Below are positions 14,666 through 23,425 of a stretch of 64,000 bases of DNA, piece after piece. The stretch is from positions 2,730,001 to 2,794,000 of the forward strand of contig NZ_CP051130.1 of the NCBI RefSeq assembly GCF_013378055.1, written 5' to 3'. The notes under the pieces were generated by a model that was not told the DNA's origin, did no database searches, and saw only the letters and a list, made by a program, of their open reading frames with translations. The DNA is from Parasphingopyxis sp. CP4. GTDB lineage: Bacteria > Pseudomonadota > Alphaproteobacteria > Sphingomonadales > Sphingomonadaceae. Every line of letters begins with the position of its first letter. Positions within the stretch are counted from its first letter, which is position 1. The translations under genes were made by a program, and so were the position numbers.

Positions 14666-16681
14666 CTAGTCTTCGGATTCGACGATTTCCGGCGCTTCGG
14701 CGAAGGGCGTGATGCCGAAATGCGGGTAGATGTCCGACGGAAAATAGACCGTGCCATTGGCGACAACCATGGCGATCGATTTGATTGCGCCGAGATCCTG
14801 TGTCGGATCGCCCGGGATCAGGAAGAAGTCCGCATATTTTCCGCCTTCGATCGATCCCAGATCTTCATCCTGGCCGAGATATTCGGCCATGCCGAGGGTG
14901 GCGAGCCGCAACACTTCCGGCGCGGTGTAGCCAGCACGTTCGAACAGTTCGAGCTCGCGATGATAGGCGAATGAACCGCCCATATCGGTGCCGGGGACAA
15001 TCAGGATTCCGCGCTCGCGCATCATCGATACTGTTCGCATGACTTGGTCGAATGCACCACGATACCGCTCATCCGCGCCCTCGGCCGACACGTCCGCCCA
15101 GGCCTGTTGCAGACTGCGTTGTCGGCCGATCGGCATATTGTCGAATATATCGACAAAGCTGGGCGATATCTCGCCGTTACGGCCGAGCAACAGGCTTTCA
15201 TGGATCGCGATGGTTGGATCGATTGCGATGCTATTCTCGGCCATCAGGTTGATCGTATGCTGGACCGGCGCGCTATCGAGGTCCAGCGCGGGCAGGCGGT
15301 CAAGTGCGGTCAGCCGCAGCAATGTGCGCGTATCTTCTTCCGGTTCGAGCACCCAGCCCAGCATCACCTGGTTGATATGGGTGAGCTCGTCGAATCCGGC
15401 TTCGATCATCGCATTAGCGTTCGAGAAAGCCGGAACATGGCCGGCCACGCGCAATCCGAGGCTATGCGCTTCCTCGACCAAACGCGGCGCCCATGCCGGC
15501 GTCATCGAGTTATAGAGCTTTACCTGGTGAAAGCCGCGGGCCGCATACCAGCGGACCTGGTCGAGCGCTTCTGCTTCGGTTTCGACCAATTCGCCGGTCT
15601 GCGAGCTGAACTCACTCAGCCCTTCTATAAAGCCGCTGCGGGTGATGCGCGGCCCGGCAATCATGCCATCCTCTATGCGCGCGATGAGCCCGTCGAGAAC
15701 GTCATTCTCATTGCCCATATCGCGCACGGAAGTGACGCCAGCGGCGATATTGAGCAGCGCGACATTCTGAGAAATATGGCCGTGCATCTCGTACATGCCC
15801 GGTACCAGCGTGCCACCAGCGCCATCGATGATGGTTTCGCCTTCGGTTGCAGGAGCGTCATTGGGCTGGATCGAGCTGATCCGCTCATTGTTCCAGACCA
15901 CGGCATGCGGGCCGCTGCGTGTCATCGTCTCGGGATCAAAGATATGCACGTTGCGTACGCGAACCGGACCATCAAAGTTGCGTGCGGCCTCGGCCTGGAT
16001 ACGGACAAAGCGTTCGGTTGAGAGCTGTTGCGCATATTCGCGCAGGGCCTGATCAGCCGCCTCATAGCCGGCGCGGATCACCGCAAAGCGCGGCGAGGCA
16101 AAGGCGAACAGGCGGTTGTCGGCGTCGAGCGTGATATAGACGGGATTGAGATCGAGCCCGGAAAGCTCATAGGTCGTTGCCGATACCGGGCCGTCACTTC
16201 CTTCGAAGATTGCATCGCCATGCGCGACTATCCTGGCCGAACCGCCGGGCAGGATCGGCATGCTGTTGTCTTCGTCGGCGAGCAATGCCCGGGCGAGCAA
16301 TGCCAGACTCCATGGGCTGCCATTCTGGTCGACATAGAAACGCGCGTCGCCAAGCGCGGCCTCGCCAGTGCCGGTCGCATCGCGCCAACTTGCCATGCCG
16401 TTTTCGATCCGGAACATCTCATCAATCGGATTGCCAAAGGTTGAAGCACCAGTGATCTGCCAGTTGATCGGATAGCCATTGGCGTCGAGGGTCAGCTCTT
16501 CGGCGATAGTCGGACCGCGGCCATTATTCTTGTAATCATAGTCGATGGTCACCTGACTGCCCTCGATATCGACACGCAGATGGCCGACATCATTGCCGCC
16601 CGAGAGCGCCCGATATTCACGCATTTCCGCAGCCGCGGGCGATGCAATGACAAGCGAAGCGAGCAGCAGTTTCTTGAGCAT
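14666..16681 (-). CDS. Exported metal-dependent amidohydrolase
   Basis: A 671-residue protein with a signal peptide (MLKKLLLASLVIASPAAA, cut before E19). Residues about 20-235 form an extra N-terminal beta-rich domain; the TIM-barrel amidohydrolase follows. Metal ligands visible are H300-x-H302 (PGMYEMHGH), K388 (QVKLYNS, the carbamylated Lys), H415 (VAGHVP), H435 (LTHINQ) and the Asp of GTDMGG near residue 560. This matches the prolidase/ochratoxinase-like carboxypeptidase branch that cleaves amides or peptides in the periplasm. It is monocistronic and divergent from the thiolase-like gene. The extra N-terminal domain is longer than in typical members. Confidence 0.88.
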   Translation of the reverse strand: MLKKLLLASLVIASPAAAEMREYRALSGGNDVGHLRVDIEGSQVTIDYDYKNNGRGPTIAEELTLDANGYPINWQITGASTFGNPIDEMFRIENGMASWRDATGTGEAALGDARFYVDQNGSPWSLALLARALLADEDNSMPILPGGSARIVAHGDAIFEGSDGPVSATTYELSGLDLNPVYITLDADNRLFAFASPRFAVIRAGYEAADQALREYAQQLSTERFVRIQAEAARNFDGPVRVRNVHIFDPETMTRSGPHAVVWNNERISSIQPNDAPATEGETIIDGAGGTLVPGMYEMHGHISQNVALLNIAAGVTSVRDMGNENDVLDGLIARIEDGMIAGPRITRSGFIEGLSEFSSQTGELVETEAEALDQVRWYAARGFHQVKLYNSMTPAWAPRLVEEAHSLGLRVAGHVPAFSNANAMIEAGFDELTHINQVMLGWVLEPEEDTRTLLRLTALDRLPALDLDSAPVQHTINLMAENSIAIDPTIAIHESLLLGRNGEISPSFVDIFDNMPIGRQRSLQQAWADVSAEGADERYRGAFDQVMRTVSMMRERGILIVPGTDMGGSFAYHRELELFERAGYTAPEVLRLATLGMAEYLGQDEDLGSIEGGKYADFFLIPGDPTQDLGAIKSIAMVVANGTVYFPSDIYPHFGITPFAEAPEIVESED

Positions 16682-16847
16682 GGAGAGGATCCTTGGCGTG
16701 AAAGTCTATGGAGAGGGCAGGTGGTGGTGCCAATCCGGATAGCGCTCCGGCCATCACACTGCAAACCAGCGGGCAAACCGCGATTTGGCGGTTGCGCTCG
16801 GGCGCGGGTTCGTGTTTTCAGGAGCGCTTGACGAAGAAGGACAGGCG

Positions 16848-18374
16848 ATGAGCGATCTTGCAGACACGACCCCGGTAATCATCGGCGTCGGCCAATATGC
16901 CGAACGGCCCGACGATAGCGATTACAAGGCGCTCTCGGCGATGGATCTCGGCGGCGAAGCGCTCGCTGCGGCGATAGCGGATACGGCCGCGACCGGCGAT
17001 GTCGCTGATGCTATCGATACGATCGCGGCCATCCGTCAGTTTGAGATTTCGGTGCCCAACGCCGTTGCACCGTTCGGCAAGTCCAACAATGTCCCGCGCT
17101 CCTACGGCAAGCGGGTTGGCGCTGACCCTGCGCGCGCGATCCTCGAGATTGTCGGCGGACAGGGGCCACAAAAACTGGTTGGCGAGCTGGCGACGGACAT
17201 TGCCGAGGGGCGATCAAGCGTCGGCGCAATTGTTGGGTCGGAAGCCATTTCGACGGTGCTCGCGCTCAGCAAGAAAGGCGAAAAGCCGGACTGGTCCGAA
17301 GAGATTGATGGCGAGCTGGAAGATCGCGGCTTTGGTATGCGCGGCCTGCTCGATTCAACGTTGATCGCCCATGGCCTGGCGACACCGATCTCGCTCTATG
17401 CATTGTTCGACAATGCCCGGCGTGCGGAACGCGGTATGAATCTTGCGGACTATCGGCTTGAAATTGGTGAATTATTTGCGCCCTTTAGCGAGGTTGCGGC
17501 GAACAATCCCTATGCGGCCGCTCCAGTGGCAAGGACTGCTGAGGAGTTGGCGACCGTTACCGAACGCAATCGCATTGTTGCCGAGCCCTATACGCGGATG
17601 ACGGTTGCCCGGGACCAGGTGAACCAGGCGGCCGCGATTGTGATCGCTTCGGTTGGCAAAGCGCGCGAGCTGGGAATCCCCGAAGATCGCTGGGTGCATA
17701 TCCATGCGGTGACCGATGCCAAGGAACTTTCGGTACTCGAACGTCCGGATATGGCGAAGAGCGCTGCCTCAATCGCGTCGGTGGGCGATGCATTGGATAT
17801 GGCCGGCGTTGATATGGCGGCAATGACCTATCTTGATCTCTACAGCTGTTTTGCGATTGCCGTGACGAACATCAGCGAAGCCTTTGACATCGCGCCTGAC
17901 GATCCGCGCGGATTGACGCTGACCGGCGGGCTGCCTTTCTTCGGCGGTGCAGGTAATAATTATTCCGGCCATGCGATTGTCGAGGCCATCCAGAAGCTGC
18001 GTGATGATGCGACAGGCTATGCGCTGGTTGGCGCCAATGGCGGCTTTATGAGCAAATATTCGACCGGCATCTATTCGCGCCAACCGGCCGATTGGAGCAA
18101 CGGACGGTTCAAGACGCTGCCGGGCCGGGACGATACGCTTGAGGTCCGTGACAGCCATAGCGGCCCTGCCGTGATCGACAGCTATACGATCGTGCCGGGG
18201 CGCAAGGCGACGGTTGCGGCCATTGTGGCCCGCACCGACGATGGCGCGCGGATTGTCGCCAATCCCGCGGAGGACGATAGCGAGACAATGGCGATACTGG
18301 AGGCGGGCGAACCCGTTGGGCGGAGCGTATCGGTGCGATCGGACGAGGGACGCAACATCTTCAGCTTTTCCTAG
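16848..18374 (+). CDS. Thiolase-superfamily acetyl-CoA acetyltransferase-like protein
   Basis: The ATG at 16848 follows AAGGACAGGCG; 508 residues. It starts TTPVIIGVGQYAERPDD and carries the C-terminal extension (PGRKATVAAIVARTDDGARIVAN) seen in the thiolase-like family with an additional OB-like domain. At the usual nucleophile site (C-x-S-G of thiolases) the sequence reads GGQGPQKLVGELA with no Cys, while the C-terminal-half motifs DLYSCFAIA and GGAGNNYSGHAI are conserved. Such proteins act as, or resemble, SCP2-type thiolases, but the missing Cys argues for a different or partner-dependent activity. Flanked by two copies of the same repeat family on the outer sides of itself and the amidohydrolase gene. 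Confidence 0.82.
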   Translation: MSDLADTTPVIIGVGQYAERPDDSDYKALSAMDLGGEALAAAIADTAATGDVADAIDTIAAIRQFEISVPNAVAPFGKSNNVPRSYGKRVGADPARAILEIVGGQGPQKLVGELATDIAEGRSSVGAIVGSEAISTVLALSKKGEKPDWSEEIDGELEDRGFGMRGLLDSTLIAHGLATPISLYALFDNARRAERGMNLADYRLEIGELFAPFSEVAANNPYAAAPVARTAEELATVTERNRIVAEPYTRMTVARDQVNQAAAIVIASVGKARELGIPEDRWVHIHAVTDAKELSVLERPDMAKSAASIASVGDALDMAGVDMAAMTYLDLYSCFAIAVTNISEAFDIAPDDPRGLTLTGGLPFFGGAGNNYSGHAIVEAIQKLRDDATGYALVGANGGFMSKYSTGIYSRQPADWSNGRFKTLPGRDDTLEVRDSHSGPAVIDSYTIVPGRKATVAAIVARTDDGARIVANPAEDDSETMAILEAGEPVGRSVSVRSDEGRNIFSFS

Positions 18375-18376
18375 AT

Positions 18377-18471
18377 CGTCATTGCGAGGAGCCGTTAGCC
18401 GAGACGGCAATCCAGAAGCGCTGGCGCTGTGCCTAGCCGTCCTGGATTGCGTCGCTGCGCTCGCAATGACG
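18377..18471. repeat. Dispersed palindromic repeat, copy 2 (TCATTGCGAGG family)
   Basis: Inverted repeat: left arm CGTCATTGCGAGGAGCCGTT then AGCCGAGACGGCAATCCAG; right arm CCTGGATTGCGTCGCTGCGC then TCGCAATGACG. It occupies the gap between the convergent thiolase-like and flavin reductase genes. It is the second copy within 4 kb; the copies have diverged in their loops but agree in the arms. Confidence 0.8.
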
Positions 18472-18497
18472 TCCAGCGGACTGAACCGCGCGGCTGA

Positions 18498-19049
18498 TCA
18501 ATCGAAATGCAGCTCGCGATAGCTGCCGCGAAAATAGAGCAGCGGGTCCTGTTCGGCGTCGTAACGGACACGGATTACGCGGCCGAGCAGGATGATATGA
18601 TCGCCGCCATCATATTCGGCGAACTTCGCGCATTCGAAATTGGCAAGGGAATCGCCAAGGATCGGCACGCCGGTTGACCAGGATTGCCACTCGGTTTTCT
18701 CGAACCGATCTGCACCAGGTGTCGCAAATAGCTGAGCGACATCCTGTTGGCCGATATGCAGTACATTGACGGCAAAGGCCTCGGCGCGCTGGAACCAGGG
18801 TAAGGTTTGCGATTGGCGGCTCAGGCAAACGAGCAGTAGTTCGGGATCGAGCGATACGGCGGTAAAGCTATTTGCCGTCAAGCCGACCGGTTGATCGTCG
18901 CGGTCCAGTGTCGTCACCACGGTCACCCCGGTGCCAAAGCAACCCAGTGCGTCGCGCAAGGTGCGGCTGTCGGAACCGGTCCTGAAATCATGGGTGTCGT
19001 TGGCCATGTCGAGGCCATAGCGGCGCTCTTGCCGCAGGCCAACCGGCAT
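18498..19049 (-). CDS. Flavin reductase family protein
   Basis: A 183-residue FMN-binding split-barrel protein: [49 protein letters not shown], then [18 protein letters not shown] and [11 protein letters not shown]. This is the HpaC-type flavin reductase pattern; it would supply reduced flavin to a two-component monooxygenase. No monooxygenase oxygenase subunit is visible in the window. The start at 19049 has GGGGAG just upstream; ATG at 19007 (MANDTHDF) is an alternative matching the usual family start. Divergent from the MaoC gene. Confidence 0.87.
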   Translation of the reverse strand: MPVGLRQERRYGLDMANDTHDFRTGSDSRTLRDALGCFGTGVTVVTTLDRDDQPVGLTANSFTAVSLDPELLLVCLSRQSQTLPWFQRAEAFAVNVLHIGQQDVAQLFATPGADRFEKTEWQSWSTGVPILGDSLANFECAKFAEYDGGDHIILLGRVIRVRYDAEQDPLLYFRGSYRELHFD

Positions 19050-19127
19050 GCGCTCCCCGCATCTGATTTGTGTCCGCCGTTCTTCTTGCTAGGGAAGGCG
19101 CACGACCTTTGGGATGGAGCAGTGATT

Positions 19128-19592
19128 ATGGCAGGCAAATGGTTCGATGAGCTTGAAGTGGGGCAGACATTCGATCACCCGATCCGGCGCACCATTACCG
19201 AAACGGATAATGTGCTCTTTACGACCATGACTCATAACCCGGCTCAGCTGCATCTCGACGAGGAATACTGCCGGACGGAGACCGAATTCGGCACGCGGAT
19301 CGTCAACAGTTGTTACACGCTGTCGCTGATGGTCGGGATTTCCGTCGGCGACACGACTTTGGGTACGGCAGTCGCCAACCTCGGCTGGGACGATGTCCGC
19401 TTTCCCAAGCCACTGTTTCACGGTGATACGGTGCGCATCGAAACCGAGGTGGTGGATCTGCGGGACAGCAAGTCGCGGCCCGACCAAGGGATCGTGACCT
19501 TCGAACATCGGGCGTTTAACCAGCATGGCGATCTCGTCGCGAGCTGCAAGCGATCCGGATTGCAACGCAAGAAACCGGCGGATACGGCCTAG
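19128..19592 (+). CDS. MaoC-like (mesaconyl-CoA hydratase type) dehydratase
   Basis: A hot-dog-fold protein of 154 residues from ATG 19128. The pattern [33 protein letters not shown], then [42 protein letters not shown], follows the MaoC subgroup that includes mesaconyl-CoA-type hydratases, with the S-K-S-R-P segment and FHGDT. In this branch the usual G-D-x-N-P-x-H hydratase motif is altered to T-H-N-P-A-Q-L-H. It should hydrate or dehydrate an acyl-CoA. The MFS gene follows after three bases. Confidence 0.85.
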   Translation: MAGKWFDELEVGQTFDHPIRRTITETDNVLFTTMTHNPAQLHLDEEYCRTETEFGTRIVNSCYTLSLMVGISVGDTTLGTAVANLGWDDVRFPKPLFHGDTVRIETEVVDLRDSKSRPDQGIVTFEHRAFNQHGDLVASCKRSGLQRKKPADTA

Positions 19593-19595
19593 CGG

Positions 19596-20882
19596 ATGGC
19601 AATCTCAGCCGCTGCTGCGGAGATGCCGGATCGACAGTATCGACATTATGTCCTTGCTGTTCTCACCATCACCTATTTCTTCAACTTCGCCGACCGGCAG
19701 GTGCTATCGGTGCTGCTCGAGGATATCAAACTCGAATTCGCATTGAGCGATACTGAGCTTGGGCTTTTGTCCGGCCTTGCCTTTGCGCTGTTCTATTCGA
19801 CGCTTGGCATTCCGATTGCGCGATTGGCTGACCGTGCGAACCGGATGAAAATTGTTGCTGCGGCCTGCGCGATCTGGAGCGTCGCGACCGCCGCATGCGG
19901 GCTGGCGGGCAATTTCTGGCACCTGTTGGTCGCGCGCATTTTTGTTGGCGTGGGAGAGGCGGGGTGCGCGCCGCCGACCCAGTCCACATTGGCCGACTAT
20001 TATCACAAGACAGAGCTTAGCCGCGCGCTTGCGATACTGACCGCTGCTGCACCAGCCGGCGCGATTATCGGTGTGCTGATCGGCGGCTATGTCACCCAAT
20101 ATTATGGCTGGCGCTATGCGTTTTTCATTGTCGGCCTGCCGGGCCTGCTGATCGCCGCGCTGGTCTATTTCACGGTGCGGGAGCCGGAACGCGGGCGTCT
20201 GTCCGAAACGCCGGTGCGGACGGATCGTCCGCCCTTTCTCGATACGGTGCGGCGGCTCTTCACGGATCGCGTGTTCCTGTTTGTGGCACTCGGCCATGCG
20301 CTGGCCGTGATGATGGCCTACATCGCGGCGAACTGGGCCCCGCCGCTCTATCGGCGCGTATTTGAGCTTGGTGCCGCTGAAGTCGGGCTCTACGCAGCAC
20401 TCGGGATCATTATCGGCGGACTACCGGGAACGATTGCCGGGGGTGTTTTGAGCGACATGCTCGTCAAACGTGATCCGCGCTGGCAGTGCTGGATGCCCGC
20501 GATCGGTTTGCTCATCGCCTTTCCGTTGCTCGTGGTAGCGCCGTTCAGTTCAACAGTGATGATAGCGACATTGGTCTTTGCGGCGGGCACTTTTTTTGCC
20601 CAGCTCTGCCTTGGTCCGTCGGCGGCCCTGATTCAGCTGCGCACCGATCCGTCTGAGCGCGCGGTAGCCGCATCGCTGTATATCCTGTTCTCTTCGGGTC
20701 TTGGCATAGGCGTTGGGCCAGTTGTGGTCGGCTTGCTGAGCGATGGGTTTTCGGCCAGCTATGGCGTCGATGGCCTGCGCTATGCCATGTCGAGCGCGAG
20801 CGTGATCGTGATTGCAGCGGCGATCATGTATCTGATCGCCGCACCAGCGCTCAAAGCCAAAAAGGTAGCCGCGCCCAGCTAG
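19596..20882 (+). CDS. MFS transporter, spinster-like
   Basis: A 428-residue membrane protein with about 12 transmembrane segments. It opens HYVLAVLTITYFFNFADRQVLSVLLEDIK and has the loop motif ARLADRANR after TM2, plus GEAGCAPPTQSTLADYY in TM4-5, all typical of spinster-type MFS. It is distinct from the paralogue at 12399. It starts three bases after MaoC and presumably transports a related substrate. Its TAG stop shares the CTAG at 20879-20882 with the stop of the convergent TPR gene. Confidence 0.9.
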   Translation: MAISAAAAEMPDRQYRHYVLAVLTITYFFNFADRQVLSVLLEDIKLEFALSDTELGLLSGLAFALFYSTLGIPIARLADRANRMKIVAAACAIWSVATAACGLAGNFWHLLVARIFVGVGEAGCAPPTQSTLADYYHKTELSRALAILTAAAPAGAIIGVLIGGYVTQYYGWRYAFFIVGLPGLLIAALVYFTVREPERGRLSETPVRTDRPPFLDTVRRLFTDRVFLFVALGHALAVMMAYIAANWAPPLYRRVFELGAAEVGLYAALGIIIGGLPGTIAGGVLSDMLVKRDPRWQCWMPAIGLLIAFPLLVVAPFSSTVMIATLVFAAGTFFAQLCLGPSAALIQLRTDPSERAVAASLYILFSSGLGIGVGPVVVGLLSDGFSASYGVDGLRYAMSSASVIVIAAAIMYLIAAPALKAKKVAAPS

Positions 20883-22507
20883 GCCAGTGCTTCGCGGAAT
20901 GCTTCAATCTGCGTGCGCTGTTCATCGGAGACAATCGGCAATAAAGAGGCGGCAACGGCCCGCGCATCGGCGCGGCGACCATTTACAGCGAGCGCCTGTG
21001 CCAGATGCCAGCGAATTTGTGCATTCCCGGGGTCAAGCTGTGCCGCGCGTTGCAACAGACTGAGAGCAGCGGCCCGGCTTCCTCCGGTTTCGAGCCGCAC
21101 CCAGCCGAGCGTGTCGACGATTGATGGATCATCGGGTAAAAGCGCGTGGGCTTGTTCGGCAAAACGCAGAGCCTGTTCAGGCCGTTCCGCGCGGAGACTG
21201 GCCATCGCCGCATTGTTGAGGATTGTCGGGTGGTCTTCATAGCCACTGTCCAGCAATCTGGCGTAGTGATTAGCCGCTGCGTCCCAATCATTGTCGACCA
21301 TTGCTTGCTGGGCGGCCTCGAGCTGTCGCGACACCGCAGCAAGGCTGGGCGCAGAGGCCCGTCGGGCGAGGCGGTCCGCATCGAGGGATCCGATTTGTCG
21401 GGCGAGCCGCGCCGCGAGTGCTACGGCCTGGGGCGATGCATTGGCTCTCCCAGCGGCTTCCGAGATTACGGCATAGGCGCGTTGCGGCTCGCCGCTGCCG
21501 AGCAGTGCATGGGCAAGCAGGAAGCTTGCTTTCGCATGATACGGATTGAAGCGTCGGAAATCGGTCAGCCAGCGGATACCAAGTTCATTATTGCCGAGTT
21601 GAATTTCCATCTCGCCAAGGAGCAACTGTATGGGCGGCGCATTGCGTGTGCGGCGTTCGAGCGCGGGGGCCAATTCCCGTACCCGTTCCAGATCGCCACG
21701 ATCCATTGCGTTACGGGCGAGGATGAAGATGGCAGCAGGATGGCCGGGTTGCGTGGTCTCGATCTGGGTAATGGAGCGGTTCAGCGCATCCGTGTCACCG
21801 CGGTCCGCATAGATCGCTGCAGCGGCAATGTGCAGCTGGAGATGCTCGGGATAGCGTTCGAGTCCAGATTCATAATGGGAAAGTGCGGTATCCAGATCGC
21901 CCCGAATGGATGCAATCCGTCCATTGAGGAGATAGGCCTCGACGCCTGGCGCGTCACTTTCAAGCGACCGCATGCCATAGATAACCGCATGGGCGATGTT
22001 GCCGGTCGCGAGTCTGTATTGTCCGGCCAGAGCCAGCATGTCGGAATCATCGCCATCACTGGCAAGGCCGGTTTCGATGACCGTCCAGGCCTGATCGGCC
22101 TCATCCGATTGGAGCAGCGCCTGGGCGCGAATACGCAAGCTATAGATGTCGCCGGATTGTTCGCCCAGGATGGCTAGCGCCGTTTCGGGATCGCCCTGCA
22201 AAACATGCGCATGAGCGAGATAAGCAGCGAGCGTGTGACCGCGCTCGGGAGCCAGGTCTATCGCCCGCTCGATCGCAGTTTCCGCAAGCAAGCCATCACC
22301 TTGCGCCAGCGCTGCACGGCCGAGCAGGATACGCACCTCTGGATCATTGGGCGTCGCATCGATGGCATTGGCGAGATGGACGCGGGTGTCGGAATAGTGG
22401 CCTTGGGCGAACGCTGCCTCTGCTTGTTCAAGCGGCGGCCCAGTGTCGCCACACCCAGCTAACAAGACGGGAATTGCGGCAAGCGCAATGGGAAGATGAC
22501 GTGGCAC
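20879..22507 (-). CDS. TPR-repeat lipoprotein
   Basis: The start chosen is GTG at 22507 because AGGAGG lies six bases upstream; an in-frame TTG lies further up. The 542-residue product starts VPRHLPIALAAIPVLLAGC19, a lipobox with Cys19 as the acylated residue. The rest is a string of TPR-like helix pairs, for example LEQAEAAFAQGHYSDTRVHLANAIDATPNDPEVRILLGRAALAQGD and HPTILNNAAMASLRAERPEQALRFAEQAHALLPDDPSIVDTLGWV. TPR lipoproteins of this kind (PrsT-like) often accompany PEP-CTERM/exosortase systems, and a PEP-CTERM gene lies just upstream on the same strand. At 542 residues it is shorter than typical PrsT. Confidence 0.85.
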   Translation of the reverse strand: MPRHLPIALAAIPVLLAGCGDTGPPLEQAEAAFAQGHYSDTRVHLANAIDATPNDPEVRILLGRAALAQGDGLLAETAIERAIDLAPERGHTLAAYLAHAHVLQGDPETALAILGEQSGDIYSLRIRAQALLQSDEADQAWTVIETGLASDGDDSDMLALAGQYRLATGNIAHAVIYGMRSLESDAPGVEAYLLNGRIASIRGDLDTALSHYESGLERYPEHLQLHIAAAAIYADRGDTDALNRSITQIETTQPGHPAAIFILARNAMDRGDLERVRELAPALERRTRNAPPIQLLLGEMEIQLGNNELGIRWLTDFRRFNPYHAKASFLLAHALLGSGEPQRAYAVISEAAGRANASPQAVALAARLARQIGSLDADRLARRASAPSLAAVSRQLEAAQQAMVDNDWDAAANHYARLLDSGYEDHPTILNNAAMASLRAERPEQALRFAEQAHALLPDDPSIVDTLGWVRLETGGSRAAALSLLQRAAQLDPGNAQIRWHLAQALAVNGRRADARAVAASLLPIVSDEQRTQIEAFREALA

Positions 22508-22602
22508 GATGTGCCTCCTGCTTCTTCCCCCCAAGGGAGCGCAGGGCGTGGACTAGCAGCAGAGTGTTAAGGCGATGTTATGCGCTGATACTCTGTTCGC
22601 TT

Positions 22603-23283
22603 CTAGGCCGTCGCCACTTTCTTCTTGCCCCGTCGTCGGCCGATGATGAGGCCCGCAAGACCGATGACCAGCAATGCAAGCGGTGCCGGCTCGGGCACTT
22701 CGGTCGACGGCCGCAATACGAGGCGCGCATTGATATCCCAGTGCGGTGTGTAACGGCCGCTCGGGGTCAGAAAGTTAAGCCAGGCCGACAGACCGAACTC
22801 ACTATTCATATCGTTTGCACCCGGGCCGAACTGCACCACGGTGTAGCCAGCGAATGGATCGTCCTCGTTGATCCGAAATGGCGTGCTGAACCCGTCATAA
22901 TCAAAGGTACCGCTCGCGCCGGTGAAAAAATCCTGCACAGCGGGGTTATAAGCCCCGCCGCCGTCTTTGTAGGTGGCCGGTGGGTCGAAATCCTCCAGCG
23001 AATCGATCAATCCCGAGAATGTGAGTTCAAGCTGGGTAGGCCGACCAAGATTGTTGAGCATGGTCGCCGAAAGTGTGCCGGTTCCCGCATCGGTATCGAG
23101 CACGAAGGTCGCACCGGGCTGGAAGGACCATGTCTGGTCTGCAAAGCTGCGGTTGGTCCACAGTCCGTGAGTCCCTTGATTGCTGTGATTGAAGACGTCG
23201 TACGTTAGTATCTCGGCATATGCCGTCTGGCTCGTCGCGATCCCCCAAAATGCGATTATTGCTGCCAGTAGGTGCTTTGTCAT
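22603..23283 (-). CDS. Exported PEP-CTERM-tailed protein
   Basis: A 226-residue secreted protein. Residues 1-23 are a signal peptide (MTKHLLAAIIAFWGIATSQTAYA). The C-terminus has V196-P-E-P199, a hydrophobic helix (PLALLVIGLAGLIIG) and a basic tail RRRGKKK, which is the tripartite PEP-CTERM sorting signal recognised by exosortase (EpsH/XrtA). The middle part is rich in aromatic and Gly residues (FSGLIDSLEDFDPPATYKDGGGAY), suggesting a beta-sandwich surface protein. No exosortase is visible in the window. The TPR lipoprotein gene follows 95 bp downstream. The upstream region is AT-rich and has inverted GGTAAAC elements. Confidence 0.85.
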   Translation of the reverse strand: MTKHLLAAIIAFWGIATSQTAYAEILTYDVFNHSNQGTHGLWTNRSFADQTWSFQPGATFVLDTDAGTGTLSATMLNNLGRPTQLELTFSGLIDSLEDFDPPATYKDGGGAYNPAVQDFFTGASGTFDYDGFSTPFRINEDDPFAGYTVVQFGPGANDMNSEFGLSAWLNFLTPSGRYTPHWDINARLVLRPSTEVPEPAPLALLVIGLAGLIIGRRRGKKKVATA

Positions 23284-23320
23284 TGAACAGACTCCCTAAT
23301 GAGCGAGTCCATTAATAAAT

Positions 23321-23407
23321 TGTAAACGTTAAATTTTTGTTGAGCGATATGGTAAACACGTAATAATTTCGTTTACCATCAACATGTTCCAGATCGGTAC
23401 GGTAAAT
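23321..23407. promoter_or_regulatory. AT-rich region with repeated GGTAAAC elements
   Basis: ATGGTAAAC at 23349-23357 and GTTTACCAT at 23371-23379 form a perfect 9-bp inverted repeat with a 13-base spacer. Related TGTAAACG (from 23321) and CGGTAAAT (from 23399) lie on either side. The block is upstream of the minus-strand PEP-CTERM gene (start 23283) and could be an operator array for it. The regulator is unknown. Confidence 0.4.
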
Positions 23408-23425
23408 CTCCCGGATTCCGTAACG

